From the NCBI RefSeq assembly GCF_000332115.1, contig NC_020156.1, forward strand, positions 2,109,501 through 2,173,500: a DNA stretch of 64,000 nucleotides, written 5' to 3'. The notes under the pieces are model-generated. The model saw only the letters and a list, made by a program, of their open reading frames with translations. It had not been told where the DNA came from and did no database searches. The stretch is from Nonlabens dokdonensis DSW-6 (GTDB lineage: Bacteria; Bacteroidota; Bacteroidia; Flavobacteriales; Flavobacteriaceae). Made by a program: the position numbers and the translations under genes. Below, piece after piece: positions 7,859 to 16,883 of this stretch (within the stretch, counting starts at the first letter, position 1; each line of letters starts with the position of its first letter).

Positions 7859-8830
7859 TTATATCATTTTGAGGTTAATGACCTCTTGTTCAGTTAATTT
7901 GCGGTAATGTCCACGTGGTAAATCCTTTTTAGTAAGACCTCCTAAAACAACTCTATCTAGCACTTTTACTTCATAGCCTACCGCTTCAAATAAATTTTGA
8001 ACGATGTTGTCTTTTCCACTAAAAATTTCAATTCCTATCTCGTTGTTTTTACCGTTTTCTATGTAGTTGATATCTTTGATCTCAATTACTTCTTTATCGA
8101 TAAGGATTCCCTTACGCAATTGCATCAAATGTTCATGTTTAAAACTGCGATCTAGGGCAACTTGATAAATCTTACGCAAAGGTTGCTTAGGATTATTCAG
8201 TTTATTTGCCATTTCAAGATCATTAGTAAAAAGCATAAGTCCTAAAGACGCTCTTCCTAATCTACCTACAAAATGTAAACTGTTAGGACTTGCATTTTCC
8301 ATAAGGTCTAGAACGGTTTTTGAAGAACGTTCCCCTTTGCGAGGCGAGTTAAAACCTTTGGGCTTATTAAGTATGAAATATTCTTTCTTTGTAGGCTGTA
8401 TAGGGCGATCGTCAAATCTTACTTCATCACCAGGCATTACTTGATATCCCATTTCTGTAACAGGTTTACCATTTACAGAAACACTTCCTGCTTTAATATA
8501 AATATCTGCATCGCGACGACTGCACAATCCAGAGTTAGCTATGTATTTATTAAGCCTAGTTCCTGCTTTGTCCGTTTTTCTTTTACTGAAGCTTTCTGCT
8601 TTCTTGCGCTCAATGTATTCTTTCTTTGTTACTGGTTTTCCAGAACGAGATGTACCTACCACTTGATTTTTTCCTCCACGAGTGGTTTTGCGATCATCGC
8701 TATCGTTACTTTTAGGAAATGACTTTCCTTTACGATCATTACTACTTTTATTAGGCGCGGCACTTTTACCATTGCGGCGGCCTTTACCTTTATTTTTTGA
8801 TCCTTCGCTACCTCTGTTCATCGTATTCAA
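7859..8830 (-). CDS. RluB/RsuA-family pseudouridine synthase, catalytic Asp replaced by Gly
   Basis: Residues 1-90 are a lysine/arginine/serine-rich tail. An S4 RNA-binding domain follows (RLNKYIANSGLCSRRDADIYI, ~92-150), then an RluB-type synthase domain. The family motif GRLDxxTxGLLLxTND reads GRLGRASLGLMLFTND, so the catalytic aspartate position is Gly192 (codon GGA). The usual RNRIVRR-like segment is KDNIVQN. The C-terminal GLTKKDLPRGHYRKL is intact. Active members isomerise uridine in rRNA; this one is probably an RNA-binding paralogue without activity, or uses another residue. The gene is otherwise intact. Confidence 0.8.
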   Translation of the reverse strand: MNTMNRGSEGSKNKGKGRRNGKSAAPNKSSNDRKGKSFPKSNDSDDRKTTRGGKNQVVGTSRSGKPVTKKEYIERKKAESFSKRKTDKAGTRLNKYIANSGLCSRRDADIYIKAGSVSVNGKPVTEMGYQVMPGDEVRFDDRPIQPTKKEYFILNKPKGFNSPRKGERSSKTVLDLMENASPNSLHFVGRLGRASLGLMLFTNDLEMANKLNNPKQPLRKIYQVALDRSFKHEHLMQLRKGILIDKEVIEIKDINYIENGKNNEIGIEIFSGKDNIVQNLFEAVGYEVKVLDRVVLGGLTKKDLPRGHYRKLTEQEVINLKMI

Positions 8831-8838
8831 ATTTTTTG

Positions 8839-8846
8839 CAAAGATA
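8839..8846 (-). promoter_or_regulatory. Candidate -7 box for the RluB-like gene
   Basis: On the minus strand TATCTTTG matches TAnnTTTG, nine bases before the ATG at 8830. No clear -33 element. Confidence 0.35.
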
Positions 8847-9068
8847 GCTTTTTAGAGTTTTGAATTCTAAGTTTTTAAATAGAGGAATTGAATTTAAATA
8901 AAGCGATTTATTGATAGTTGTTATTGTTGCTTTCTTGGAGAAATGAATCCAGTTTATTACGAACATCTTGTTGAAAAATCAACTGATTTAAAAAGGTGAA
9001 TTCAAGAAATGATTGTTTTAAGAAAAGCTATTTTCTAATATACAGATGTGTAGGTAAAGCTGGAATTT

Positions 9069-10325
9069 CTACATTCCTGTCCTAATCGCTTCTACAGGAT
9101 CAAGTCTAGCAGCGATAATAGCGGGAACAATTCCTGCTATTAAACCAATTATGGCGCTTATCGAGGTGCCCAACAATACATTTGAAGAAGATAAAACAAA
9201 GGTAAAATCTTCTGTTGAGCTATTGGCAATTATACTCGCAACCCAGACAAAGAGCAACCCAAACAGCCCTCCAAACAATGCAAGAATTATAGACTCAAAT
9301 AAAAATTGTGAAAGAATAAAACGGCTTTTTGCACCTAATGATTTTTGAATCCCAATAAGGTTTGTACGCTCTTTAACACTCACAAACATGATATTTGCAA
9401 TTCCAAAACCACCTACTAATACAGAAAAACCTGCAATTACAGCACCTACTAGAGTAAGTGTACTCGTTACAGTATCTAATAAATCTGACAGTCCTTTTAT
9501 GGGATTGATAAAAAAGGTGCTTAATTCGCCTCGTTTCAAGCCTCTGTATAATCTTAGTTTTTGCTCAAGAGTAGCAACGAACTCATCTTGATCAACATCT
9601 TTTTTAGGTTTTACTATCACAGCAGGAAGTCTTGATCTATTATTATCTCCATAAATTTTTCTAACAAAACTTACGGGAACATAAGCACTACCATCCTTTG
9701 GAGGTCCAACACTCAAACCTTGACCTACTTTCTCCAGCACGCCTATCACGGTAAATTTATTACCGTAAAGCCTTACTCGCTTGCCTATAGGATCACTATC
9801 GCCAAAAAGGCTTTTTGCAACCTCATACCCCAAAACGGTAACTGGACTACCATTATTAGACTCTGCGCCATTAAAGAAACGACCATCCTCAAGTTTGAGA
9901 TTTTCAATGTCATAATAACTGTCTGTTCCTGGTATGATGCTCACATTAGTCGCTGTATTATCTTCAAATTTTATATTTTCTGGACCAGAAAAAACGGTAT
10001 AAGTGATCACATCTATATCCTCCATACTGCTTTCTAGCATCTCAAACTCTTCATAAGACACATTAGGAAAATTCTCGTATTGATAAGGCTCTAATTCGGT
10101 AGGAGCAAAGGAACGGCTCGTTACATAAATAGTAGAAATATCCAGCGAGCTCAATCCATCTCTAAACTCTCTTTCTAAGGAATCAACCGCAGCAAGAATA
10201 CTGATAATCGCAAAAATTCCTATAGTTACACCTAATAATGATAGAAATGTACGCAGCAAATTTGTGCGCAGCGCATTCAATGCAAAAAAGAAACTTTCCT
10301 TTAAAACTCGTAGATAAATGAGCAT
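9069..10325 (-). CDS. MacB-type ABC transporter permease
   Basis: 418 residues with the MacB/FtsX plan: a cytoplasmic start and first membrane helix (LLRTFLSLLGVTIGIFAIISI), a large periplasmic MacB_PCD domain (~45-255, with VTVLGYEVAKSLFG and GKRVRLYGNKFTVIGVL), then three helices of the FtsX domain ending DPVEAIRTGM. Such permeases pair with a separate LolD/MacB-type ATPase to move lipoproteins, peptides or toxic compounds; no ATPase gene is adjacent here. Transcribed divergently from mvaD. Confidence 0.85.
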   Translation of the reverse strand: MLIYLRVLKESFFFALNALRTNLLRTFLSLLGVTIGIFAIISILAAVDSLEREFRDGLSSLDISTIYVTSRSFAPTELEPYQYENFPNVSYEEFEMLESSMEDIDVITYTVFSGPENIKFEDNTATNVSIIPGTDSYYDIENLKLEDGRFFNGAESNNGSPVTVLGYEVAKSLFGDSDPIGKRVRLYGNKFTVIGVLEKVGQGLSVGPPKDGSAYVPVSFVRKIYGDNNRSRLPAVIVKPKKDVDQDEFVATLEQKLRLYRGLKRGELSTFFINPIKGLSDLLDTVTSTLTLVGAVIAGFSVLVGGFGIANIMFVSVKERTNLIGIQKSLGAKSRFILSQFLFESIILALFGGLFGLLFVWVASIIANSSTEDFTFVLSSSNVLLGTSISAIIGLIAGIVPAIIAARLDPVEAIRTGM

Positions 10326-10418
10326 GAATTGGCTTTAAATTTTTTAGCTAGTTAAAATAGGCTTTCTCATTGGACAAGATAATGGTATAAATGTTACAAT
10401 AAAATTGGTTTATTGTTA

Positions 10419-10434
10419 CGCTTTCGCGAAAGCG
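10419..10434. repeat. Iterated palindrome, intergenic, upstream of mvaD
   Basis: Exact CGCTTTCGCGAAAGCG in the 219-bp divergent region between the permease and diphosphomevalonate decarboxylase. Confidence 0.95.
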
Positions 10435-10469
10435 GACTCTCAACCATCCTAAAACCGTATTTCCTATCT

Positions 10470-10477
10470 TATATTTG
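10470..10477 (+). promoter_or_regulatory. Candidate -7 box for mvaD
   Basis: TATATTTG fits TAnnTTTG, 67 bases before the preferred mvaD start at 10545. No convincing -33 element. Confidence 0.35.
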
Positions 10478-10544
10478 TAAATTAAATGTAACACTTTTGG
10501 AAGATAATTTTAAACTAACGAGTTCTTTTGATTTAAAGGAATCC

Positions 10545-11561
10545 ATGCAGACTAAATGGCAAGCGCCGTCTAATATTGCATTGGTAAAATACTGGGGTAA
10601 ATATGGAATGCAATTACCAGCAAACCCTTCTTTGAGTTTTACGTTAAATGAGTGTCGAACGATCACAAAAGTAAAAGCAAAAACTGGAGAGCATGGCTTT
10701 TCTATAAGTTATGATGGAGTAGAAAAACCAGAATTTGCACCTAAGATTAAGGCCTACTTTGAGCGCATTGAAGATTACTGTCCTTGGATTTTAGATTACT
10801 ATTTTGAGATTGATACACACAATACGTTCCCGCACAGCTCTGGAATAGCAAGTAGTGCTAGTAGTATGGCTGCTTTGAGTGCTTGTATGATGGATTTTGA
10901 AGCGCAACTGACTGGTCAAGAGTTGGATTATCATAAAATGTCCTTTCTAGCTCGTTTAGGATCTGGAAGTGCTTGTCGTAGTTTGAAAGGTGAAGCAGTA
11001 CAATGGGGCGAGCATAAAAATACTGCCGACGGATCTAATTATTATGGAGTAGATAAGAGTGAACTATTGCATCCTATTTTTCAAGACTATCAAGACACTA
11101 TTCTATTAGTAGACAAAGGAGAGAAGGTCGTGAGTTCTACAGTAGGCCACGATTTAATGAACGATCATGCTTATGCTTCTAGAAGATTTGAACAAGCTCA
11201 TGAAAATCTTGCAACCTTGAAAACTGCTTTAAAAGAAGGAGACTTAGATACTTTTATAAAGATTACAGAGAGTGAAGCGCTTACCTTGCATGCGATGATG
11301 ATGACTTCTCACCCTTATTTCATCTTGATGAAACCTAATACACTTTCAATTATAGAAGCTATATGGGCGTTTAGAAAAGAAACACAAATACCAGTTTGTT
11401 TCACACTGGATGCAGGAGCAAACGTTCACATGTTATATCCTAAAAAACATAAAGATAGCGTCGATAAGCTGATTAACAACAAATTGGCGCAATATTGTCA
11501 AAACTCTCATTATATTTGTGATGAAATAGGCACAGGCGCAACTAAGGTGCAAACCTCTTGA
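10545..11561 (+). CDS. mvaD: Diphosphomevalonate decarboxylase
   Basis: GHMP-fold enzyme of about 338 residues that converts mevalonate-5-diphosphate to isopentenyl diphosphate using ATP. The N-terminus APSNIALVKYWGK, the phosphate loop SGIASSASSMAALS and GSGSACRSLKGEAVQW are hallmarks. The reading frame extends upstream to 10413, but the extra 44 residues are non-conserved and include the iterated palindrome; the ATG at 10545 follows an AAAGGA Shine-Dalgarno-like sequence and gives the family N-terminus MQTKWQAPSN. It is coupled to the mevalonate-kinase-like gene. Confidence 0.93.
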   Translation: MQTKWQAPSNIALVKYWGKYGMQLPANPSLSFTLNECRTITKVKAKTGEHGFSISYDGVEKPEFAPKIKAYFERIEDYCPWILDYYFEIDTHNTFPHSSGIASSASSMAALSACMMDFEAQLTGQELDYHKMSFLARLGSGSACRSLKGEAVQWGEHKNTADGSNYYGVDKSELLHPIFQDYQDTILLVDKGEKVVSSTVGHDLMNDHAYASRRFEQAHENLATLKTALKEGDLDTFIKITESEALTLHAMMMTSHPYFILMKPNTLSIIEAIWAFRKETQIPVCFTLDAGANVHMLYPKKHKDSVDKLINNKLAQYCQNSHYICDEIGTGATKVQTS

Positions 11562-11563
11562 TT

Positions 11564-12502
11564 ATGAAAGGACCATTATTTTATTCTAAGATTTTACTTT
11601 TTGGGGAATACGGTATCATTAAAGATTCTAAAGGTCTTTCTATACCATATAATTTTTATAAAGGAGCCCTTAAAATAAGCACCGATCTATCAGATCAAGC
11701 TGCGCAATCTAATAAAAATTTAGAGCGACTTGCCGCTCATATTGAGGCACTACAAGATACTGATCAAGATTTTCCAAAATTTGATATTGCGAGTTTAAAA
11801 AGCGATGTGGAGGCTGGAATGTATTTTGACTCGAGCATACCTCAGGGTTATGGAGTAGGAAGTAGTGGCGCATTAGTAGCTGCTATTTATGATAAATATG
11901 CCATTGATAAAATCACGGTTCTAGAAAATCTTACTAGAAAGAAATTACTCGTTTTAAAAGATATCTTCGGTAAAATGGAGAGCTTTTTTCACGGTAAGAG
12001 CTCAGGATTAGATCCGCTTAATTCTTATTTGAGTTTACCTATACTTATCAATTCTAAGGAAGATATTGAACCAGCAGGAATTCCATCGCAACTTGCGACA
12101 GGAAAAGGAGCTGTTTTTCTTTTAGATAGTGGTATAGTAGGAGAGACCGCACCTATGGTAAACATTTTTATGGAAAATATGAAGCAAGAAGGTTTCCGTT
12201 CTATGTTAAAAGATAAATTTGTGAAGTACACTGATATGTGTGTGGAAGATTTCTTAAGTGGAGATGTGAAAGGACTTTTCGGTAACGTTAAGAAACTTTC
12301 TCATGTGGTTTTAGATAACTTTAAACCTATGATTCCTTCTCAATTTCATGAATTATGGAAGAAGGGACTGGACACCGGCGATTACTACCTAAAGCTTTGT
12401 GGTTCTGGTGGTGGTGGCTACATTTTAGGCTTTACAGAAGACCTAGAAAAAGCAGAAAAGACATTAGAAGATTACAAACTAGAAGTAGTATATTCTTTTT
12501 AG
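11564..12502 (+). CDS. Mevalonate kinase-like GHMP kinase
   Basis: A 312-residue GHMP kinase with SKILLFGEYGII near the start, the ATP loop QGYGVGSSGALVAA, the HGKSSGLDP motif and CGSGGGGYILGF. It probably phosphorylates mevalonate. The ATG at 11564 lies just after the mvaD stop (11561); an overlapping TTG at 11558 is possible. With mvaD and the GHMP kinase at 45.6 kb it covers much of the lower mevalonate route. A terminator follows. Confidence 0.85.
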   Translation: MKGPLFYSKILLFGEYGIIKDSKGLSIPYNFYKGALKISTDLSDQAAQSNKNLERLAAHIEALQDTDQDFPKFDIASLKSDVEAGMYFDSSIPQGYGVGSSGALVAAIYDKYAIDKITVLENLTRKKLLVLKDIFGKMESFFHGKSSGLDPLNSYLSLPILINSKEDIEPAGIPSQLATGKGAVFLLDSGIVGETAPMVNIFMENMKQEGFRSMLKDKFVKYTDMCVEDFLSGDVKGLFGNVKKLSHVVLDNFKPMIPSQFHELWKKGLDTGDYYLKLCGSGGGGYILGFTEDLEKAEKTLEDYKLEVVYSF

Positions 12503-12522
12503 AAGAAACTTATTTATACATC

Positions 12523-12555
12523 AAAAACGCTCAATTGCAAAGTTGAGCGTTTTTT
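12523..12555. terminator. Rho-independent terminator
   Basis: AAAAACGCTCAA-ttgcaaag-TTGAGCGTTTTTT: an 11-12-bp stem with a T run, between the convergent kinase and M15 peptidase genes; usable from both sides. Confidence 0.85.
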
Positions 12556-12581
12556 GTATGATACTATTGGCAAAGGAATCT

Positions 12582-13271
12582 TTAAGGTTTTAAAATAGGG
12601 TTTATTCCTTTAATATGTTCTTCAAGATAGCGCTCGATTCTTTGATCACTAATTTTATCCATTCCCATGATGTTCTCAGATCTTAGGAAAGATAGCAAGT
12701 CTATGTTTTGAAGGTAATTGTTATACCGCTTTCGCGAAAGCGGAACATAACTATAATGCCACGGTTCGTATTTGAAGCCAGTGCGGTTATCATTCATGGT
12801 ATACACTAATTCAAAATCATAATTAGAAGCATGTTGCTCCATCCAATCTTTGAGCTTGCAAAAAGGACCAGTGCCATGAAATTTTGAAGGAACCAAAACG
12901 TCGCCGCTATAACTAGCGTTAGTATCTATGATATCTATGTCAGTACCCCAATGATGTCTTGAAGTCCCTGGAACAGTACTGTATTCCACAATTTTATCAA
13001 AAATGGCATCAGGTTCAAGACCTTGAGATTCGTATTTTTTATACTTACGATTCCAGATTTGTGTCTGTCGCTTAAAACTTCTATATCCAGAAACGACGCT
13101 TATTTGAATACCGTCTTTTGCAGCTTCTTTTTTCATCAGATCAAAAGCAGTTTGTACCTCTTTCTCTAGGAGGTTTTCAGGGTTAGGACTTTGCCCGGTC
13201 AGTTTTTCTAGATCAATTTTTTGTGGTTGACCCAAGAGCAGTAACAGTAAAATACCACAAGATCTCATCAT
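12582..13271 (-). CDS. D-alanyl-D-alanine carboxypeptidase, M15 family (VanY-like)
   Basis: A short hydrophobic N-terminus (residues 4-14) suggests export. The zinc site is visible as SRHHWGTDIDI (SxHxxGxxxD) and EPWHYSYV (second His), with SGYRSFKRQ upstream, all typical of M15B peptidases that trim peptidoglycan stem peptides. It is the last gene of a five-gene run and overlaps the preceding acetyltransferase by 4 bases. The iterated palindrome is read as LSRKR near the C-terminus, just after the second zinc motif. Confidence 0.87.
   Translation of the reverse strand: MMRSCGILLLLLLGQPQKIDLEKLTGQSPNPENLLEKEVQTAFDLMKKEAAKDGIQISVVSGYRSFKRQTQIWNRKYKKYESQGLEPDAIFDKIVEYSTVPGTSRHHWGTDIDIIDTNASYSGDVLVPSKFHGTGPFCKLKDWMEQHASNYDFELVYTMNDNRTGFKYEPWHYSYVPLSRKRYNNYLQNIDLLSFLRSENIMGMDKISDQRIERYLEEHIKGINPILKP
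12727..12742. repeat. Iterated palindrome, in M15 peptidase (LSRKR frame)
   Basis: Exact CGCTTTCGCGAAAGCG read as PLSRKRY, following the EPWHYSYV zinc motif. Confidence 0.95.
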
Positions 13272-13723
13272 AATAATTTCATCATTTTGTAGTGATCGCC
13301 CACTTTAGGAATTATAAAAGGCTCGCTTACGATTTCATATCCCATATTTTCATAAAAAGAAGTAGCGTTTACTCGAGCATTAAACCAAAGGCTTTGTATA
13401 TGTTTTTCTTTGAGAAGCTTTTCGGCGTGTTTCAAGAGTTTTTTACCTATTCCTTTTCCTTGCGCTATTTCTAGTACAGCCATGCCTCGCAATTGATAAC
13501 AATGATGTAGTTTGATGTGCTTGATTTGCTCTAGGTCAATATCTTTATTCATTAAAAAAGTCGCAACACCTATAATCTTATCCTTTTCAAAGGCTCCTAG
13601 GTGAAACGTAGTACCTAGTTCATCTCCTGAAAAACGACAGTCTTCCACAGGTCTTCCCTTACGCAAAACGGCATGTCTTACGGAATAGGTTTCTCTTGAA
13701 GTGATCGGAATTATTTGTATCAT
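13268..13723 (-). CDS. GNAT N-acetyltransferase
   Basis: 151 residues with a compact GNAT core: VATFLMNKD, LRGMAVLEIAQGKGIGKKLLKHAEKLL (Q/RxxGxG/A acetyl-CoA loop) and WFNARVNATSFYENMGYEI. Resembles the ElaA-like/general GNAT group acting on small amines or peptides. Overlaps both neighbours by 4 bases, so translation is probably coupled. Substrate unknown. Confidence 0.8.
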   Translation of the reverse strand: MIQIIPITSRETYSVRHAVLRKGRPVEDCRFSGDELGTTFHLGAFEKDKIIGVATFLMNKDIDLEQIKHIKLHHCYQLRGMAVLEIAQGKGIGKKLLKHAEKLLKEKHIQSLWFNARVNATSFYENMGYEIVSEPFIIPKVGDHYKMMKLL

Positions 13724-14265
13724 TTTTTAACTATGCTAAAGTAATGATCTTTATCTATTTGATAATGTCTTCCTGGTTCTCTTTCTTCCCAATAAAATCT
13801 ATGATTAATATGCATGCCAAGACGTTGAGCGACCTTTTGTGAAGGATAGTTTAATTCATGTACTTGTGCGACAAGAAGTTCTAATTGATGATCCTCAAAG
13901 GCATGTCTCACCACTTCTAATCCAGATTCTGTAGCATAGCCATGACCCCAATATTTCTTCATAAAACGATAGCCTATATCTACAAAATCGGCACTTTTGT
14001 GATATTTAAGTCCTGACCATCCTAAAAACGCATCATCTGACTTTCTTATGACAGCGATTCTACCCATTTGATATAATCGGTATTGGCTATTTTTATTAGC
14101 GCTATAATCAATAGCAAATTCTTGCGCTGCTTCTACATCTTTAAAAGGAACATCACCAGTATACCGCATCACTTCTTCATCGTTATTGAGCTCAAATAAA
14201 AAAGGTGCGTCTTCTTTTATAAAGGGACGTAAGAAAAGACGTTCTGTTTCTAATTGAAGATTCAT
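13720..14265 (-). CDS. GNAT N-acetyltransferase (RimJ/RimL type)
   Basis: 181 residues starting LQLETERLFLRPFIKEDAP, the signature of the Acetyltransf_3 group that includes RimJ/RimL, followed by GYRFMKKYWGHGYATESG (acetyl-CoA loop) and NYPSQKVAQRLGM. These enzymes acetylate protein N-termini or small molecules. Overlaps the adjacent acetyltransferase genes by 4 bases on each side. Substrate unknown. Confidence 0.82.
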   Translation of the reverse strand: MNLQLETERLFLRPFIKEDAPFLFELNNDEEVMRYTGDVPFKDVEAAQEFAIDYSANKNSQYRLYQMGRIAVIRKSDDAFLGWSGLKYHKSADFVDIGYRFMKKYWGHGYATESGLEVVRHAFEDHQLELLVAQVHELNYPSQKVAQRLGMHINHRFYWEEREPGRHYQIDKDHYFSIVKK

Positions 14266-14543
14266 ACTCTTACATCGTTCCAGTCTTGATTCTTGTCAAA
14301 AAGAACTTCCGCAAATGGACATAGCGGATTAATCTTATGGCCGTTTTCCTTTGCATACTCATAACTGCGTTCTACAAGTTTACTACCGAGTCCTTTTCCT
14401 TCTTTCTTACGATCTACTTCGGTATGATCAATGGTCATGACATTATCATTTAATGAATAAGTCAACTCTGCTATGGTATTATCATTTTCTTTGATGTAAA
14501 AAATACCTCTAGATTCGTTTTGGTTGTGTTTTATGGAGTCCAT
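14262..14543 (-). CDS. Small GNAT-like acetyltransferase (YjdJ type)
   Basis: About 93 residues, the minimal Gcn5-related fold: ELTYSLNDNVMTIDHTEV, then GKGLGSKLVERSYEYAKENGHKINPLCPFAEVLFDK, matching the YjdJ/COG2388 single-domain family. The ATG at 14543 is preferred over a TTG at 14549. Lies 12 bases after pepE and overlaps the next gene. Confidence 0.8.
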   Translation of the reverse strand: MDSIKHNQNESRGIFYIKENDNTIAELTYSLNDNVMTIDHTEVDRKKEGKGLGSKLVERSYEYAKENGHKINPLCPFAEVLFDKNQDWNDVRV

Positions 14544-14555
14544 TTTCAAAAAGTT

Positions 14556-15272
14556 TTAATCTGTTATTTGTGCAAAGTTGTAACCTGTAGAAACTTCAAT
14601 CGCATCATGGTTTTGTTTAAATATTCTTGCAGGGTGTTCTCCGCAAAGAATTTCCTCTTGTCCTTTAACTCTTATGTAGCTGCCTTCGCGCAAACCTACT
14701 ACAGGTAGCGAGTTGTATGCATGAAATTCTTGGATGCGTTGCTCACGTGTTTCTCCCATATGTGTTGATGAAGGGTCAGGATCGAGGTAATGTGCATTTA
14801 TATTATAACCTATAGCTCCAGTAGTTTTAAAACTAGAAGGCATGACTATAGGCATGTCATTTGTGTTTCTCATATTCAAACCACAAATATTGCTTCCAGC
14901 ACTTGTACCTACATAAAAAGCCCCATTGTACATCTTCTTGCGTAAGGCAACCATTAAATCTAAATCGTGAAGCATTTTAACAAGAACAAAAGTATTGCCT
15001 CCACCAGTAAAGATTGCTTTTGCATCTTCCAGCGCTTTTTTAGGATCAGCAAATTCATGGATTCCTTTTACTTTAATATCAGAATTGTTAAAAGCGGTTT
15101 TTACTTTTGTGGTATATTCATCATGAGAAATAGCTCCAGGACGTGCGTACGGTATAAATAGCAATTGCTCTATGTCTTGATTTTTAATTTCTTCAAGAAT
15201 GGTAGGAAGTAAATAACTCAGAAAACTCGTGCCATGAATAGTCGAGGTACTTGCGATAATCATGTTTCTCAT
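14556..15272 (-). CDS. pepE: Peptidase E (alpha-aspartyl dipeptidase, S51)
   Basis: 238 residues with IFTGGGNTFVLVKML and the nucleophile elbow VGTSAGSNI (serine in GTSAGS), plus FIPYARPG and PSSTHMGETREQR, as in S51 dipeptidases that cleave Asp-X dipeptides. First gene of the run pepE, three acetyltransferases, M15 peptidase. The run could serve amino-acid or peptide turnover, but no shared substrate can be read from sequence. Confidence 0.85.
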   Translation of the reverse strand: MRNMIIASTSTIHGTSFLSYLLPTILEEIKNQDIEQLLFIPYARPGAISHDEYTTKVKTAFNNSDIKVKGIHEFADPKKALEDAKAIFTGGGNTFVLVKMLHDLDLMVALRKKMYNGAFYVGTSAGSNICGLNMRNTNDMPIVMPSSFKTTGAIGYNINAHYLDPDPSSTHMGETREQRIQEFHAYNSLPVVGLREGSYIRVKGQEEILCGEHPARIFKQNHDAIEVSTGYNFAQITD

Positions 15273-15392
15273 GTAGAGGTTTTTACTAGGTTAAACATCG
15301 TTAAACTCAAACAATGATAGAATTATTTAGGCGTTATTTGTAATAATATTAAATTTTTGACATTATTTTAAGTCAAAAGCATTCTAGGATTC

Positions 15393-16298
15393 ATGAAAAA
15401 TATTCTACTACTTGTATTTATTGCTACTTCTCTTTCCTTCGGTCAAAAAGAGCGTATTCAAATACAAGGTTCACTAACAAGTGAATCTAATGAACCACTT
15501 CAAGGAGTGACCGTTTTTAATCAGGAAGCTCTAGAAGGAACTATTTCTAATAAGGAAGGTAATTTCTTTATCTATGCTAGAGAAGGCGATAAGCTTTCTT
15601 TTAAGGCTGTTCAATTTGAACCTTTTTCGCTTAAAATCACAGAGAAGATCATCAAAGATAAGAAAGTAAGGATTTCGCTTGATGAAGGCGTGAATGAACT
15701 TGATGAAGTTTTGATTCAAGATGGCTTGATGCGCATTAATGTTAAGAAAGTTACTTATGTAGATACTAAAGTTGACGAGGTAAGCGAGTTCAATCAAAAG
15801 ACAAGAGCCGTGGATCGTATGGAAAACACTTTTTCTGATCGAGTGCGACAACCAGAAGAGTATCCCGTTAGAAATGAAGCCTTCAATCAAAATATGCCAC
15901 GATTTAATATGACAAATCTTATCGGTGGACTGGCCATGCTTGCATTAGGAACCTCTTTGAATGCGTTGAACACCAACGTGGAAAACGCTATTGATGACGG
16001 TCCTGAGAAACGACGAGAAGAGTTTGATGTTTACTTGCTCAAAAATAAATACAGCACAGATTATCTTTTAGATTATTTAAAACTGCCTAAGGAAGACCTA
16101 TACGAGTTCCTATATTTTACAAAAGATCAAGGATTAAACGAGTCTATGTTTGAGCCAGAAAGAGAACTAGATTTGTTACAATTCCTTTCAAATCAAGTAA
16201 CTTTGTTCAAGGCAAAGAAAAATTACGTAAATAAAACAGAAGACATCTCACCTTCTGAAAATAAAAAAAGCAATGAAAACAAGATTATTAAAAATTAG
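15393..16298 (+). CDS. Secreted protein with CarboxypepD_reg-like domain
   Basis: Signal peptide at residues 1-17 (ILLLVFIATSLSFGQ). Residues ~22-105 form a carboxypeptidase regulatory-like beta-sandwich (IQGSLTSESNEPLQGVTVFNQEALEGTISNKEGNF). The rest is charged, with one possible hydrophobic stretch (LIGGLAMLALGTSLNAL, ~178-194). No TonB plug or barrel follows, so it is not a receptor. Its 3' end overlaps the lipoprotein gene by 26 bases. Function unknown; envelope location likely. Confidence 0.7.
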   Translation: MKNILLLVFIATSLSFGQKERIQIQGSLTSESNEPLQGVTVFNQEALEGTISNKEGNFFIYAREGDKLSFKAVQFEPFSLKITEKIIKDKKVRISLDEGVNELDEVLIQDGLMRINVKKVTYVDTKVDEVSEFNQKTRAVDRMENTFSDRVRQPEEYPVRNEAFNQNMPRFNMTNLIGGLAMLALGTSLNALNTNVENAIDDGPEKRREEFDVYLLKNKYSTDYLLDYLKLPKEDLYEFLYFTKDQGLNESMFEPERELDLLQFLSNQVTLFKAKKNYVNKTEDISPSENKKSNENKIIKN

Positions 16299-16818
16299 CG
16301 CGTACTTATTATTAAGTTTTTTAATTACTAATTTGATCGCTTGCGATAGTGATGATGATTTACAAGTGGTTGTACCTGTTACAAACGTATTTTGCTATGG
16401 ACCAGATTCTACTAGCACTTTTGAAACAAGAGCAGCATTTAACAATGATGTTATCGAGGAAGCAAATAATGTTTTTAGAACTACCGCTTTTCTCACCGAT
16501 GGAAACATCACAGCAGATTCAAATGGAGCGCTTCAAGGTGCAGGCGTTTTGATGGACGTTGTTCTTTATGGGAATCAAGAAATCAACTTTCAATCAGGCA
16601 CTTACCTTATTGACGGTAGTCAGGACGTAGGTAGAGCTTTCATATCTTATGATATTGATTTTGATTCAAATAGTACAGATAATCGCGGCATTAGACTTGT
16701 GTCAGGTAATGTAAAAGTGAGGCCTTATTTGACTGGTTTTGCCATTGAGATCGATGGAGTGGATATTAACGGAGATCGTTTTCACGGTATTTTCCTAGGT
16801 AATATTACAGAGATTTAG
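16273..16818 (+). CDS. Putative lipoprotein, unknown function
   Basis: 181 residues. The N-terminus KISAYLLLSFLITNLIAC is a lipoprotein signal with Cys at about residue 24, followed by an Asp-rich stretch (DSDDD). The remainder alternates beta-strand-like segments. I do not recognise the family. The gene begins inside the 3' end of the preceding CarboxypepD_reg gene, suggesting co-expression. Confidence 0.65.
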   Translation: MKTRLLKISAYLLLSFLITNLIACDSDDDLQVVVPVTNVFCYGPDSTSTFETRAAFNNDVIEEANNVFRTTAFLTDGNITADSNGALQGAGVLMDVVLYGNQEINFQSGTYLIDGSQDVGRAFISYDIDFDSNSTDNRGIRLVSGNVKVRPYLTGFAIEIDGVDINGDRFHGIFLGNITEI

Positions 16819-16883
16819 TGATAATCCATGCTTCGTTTTTTTGGCATGAAAATCGCAATTCTTTAATTTATTAAATAATTACT

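Noticed and set aside
9720..10037. 105-codon plus-strand frame
   Set aside because: Antisense to the well-supported MacB-type permease, whose own frame carries clear family motifs.
10413..10544. N-terminal extension of diphosphomevalonate decarboxylase
   Set aside because: It includes the iterated palindrome, a promoter-like box and no family sequence; the ATG at 10545 has a ribosome-binding-like site and matches the family start.
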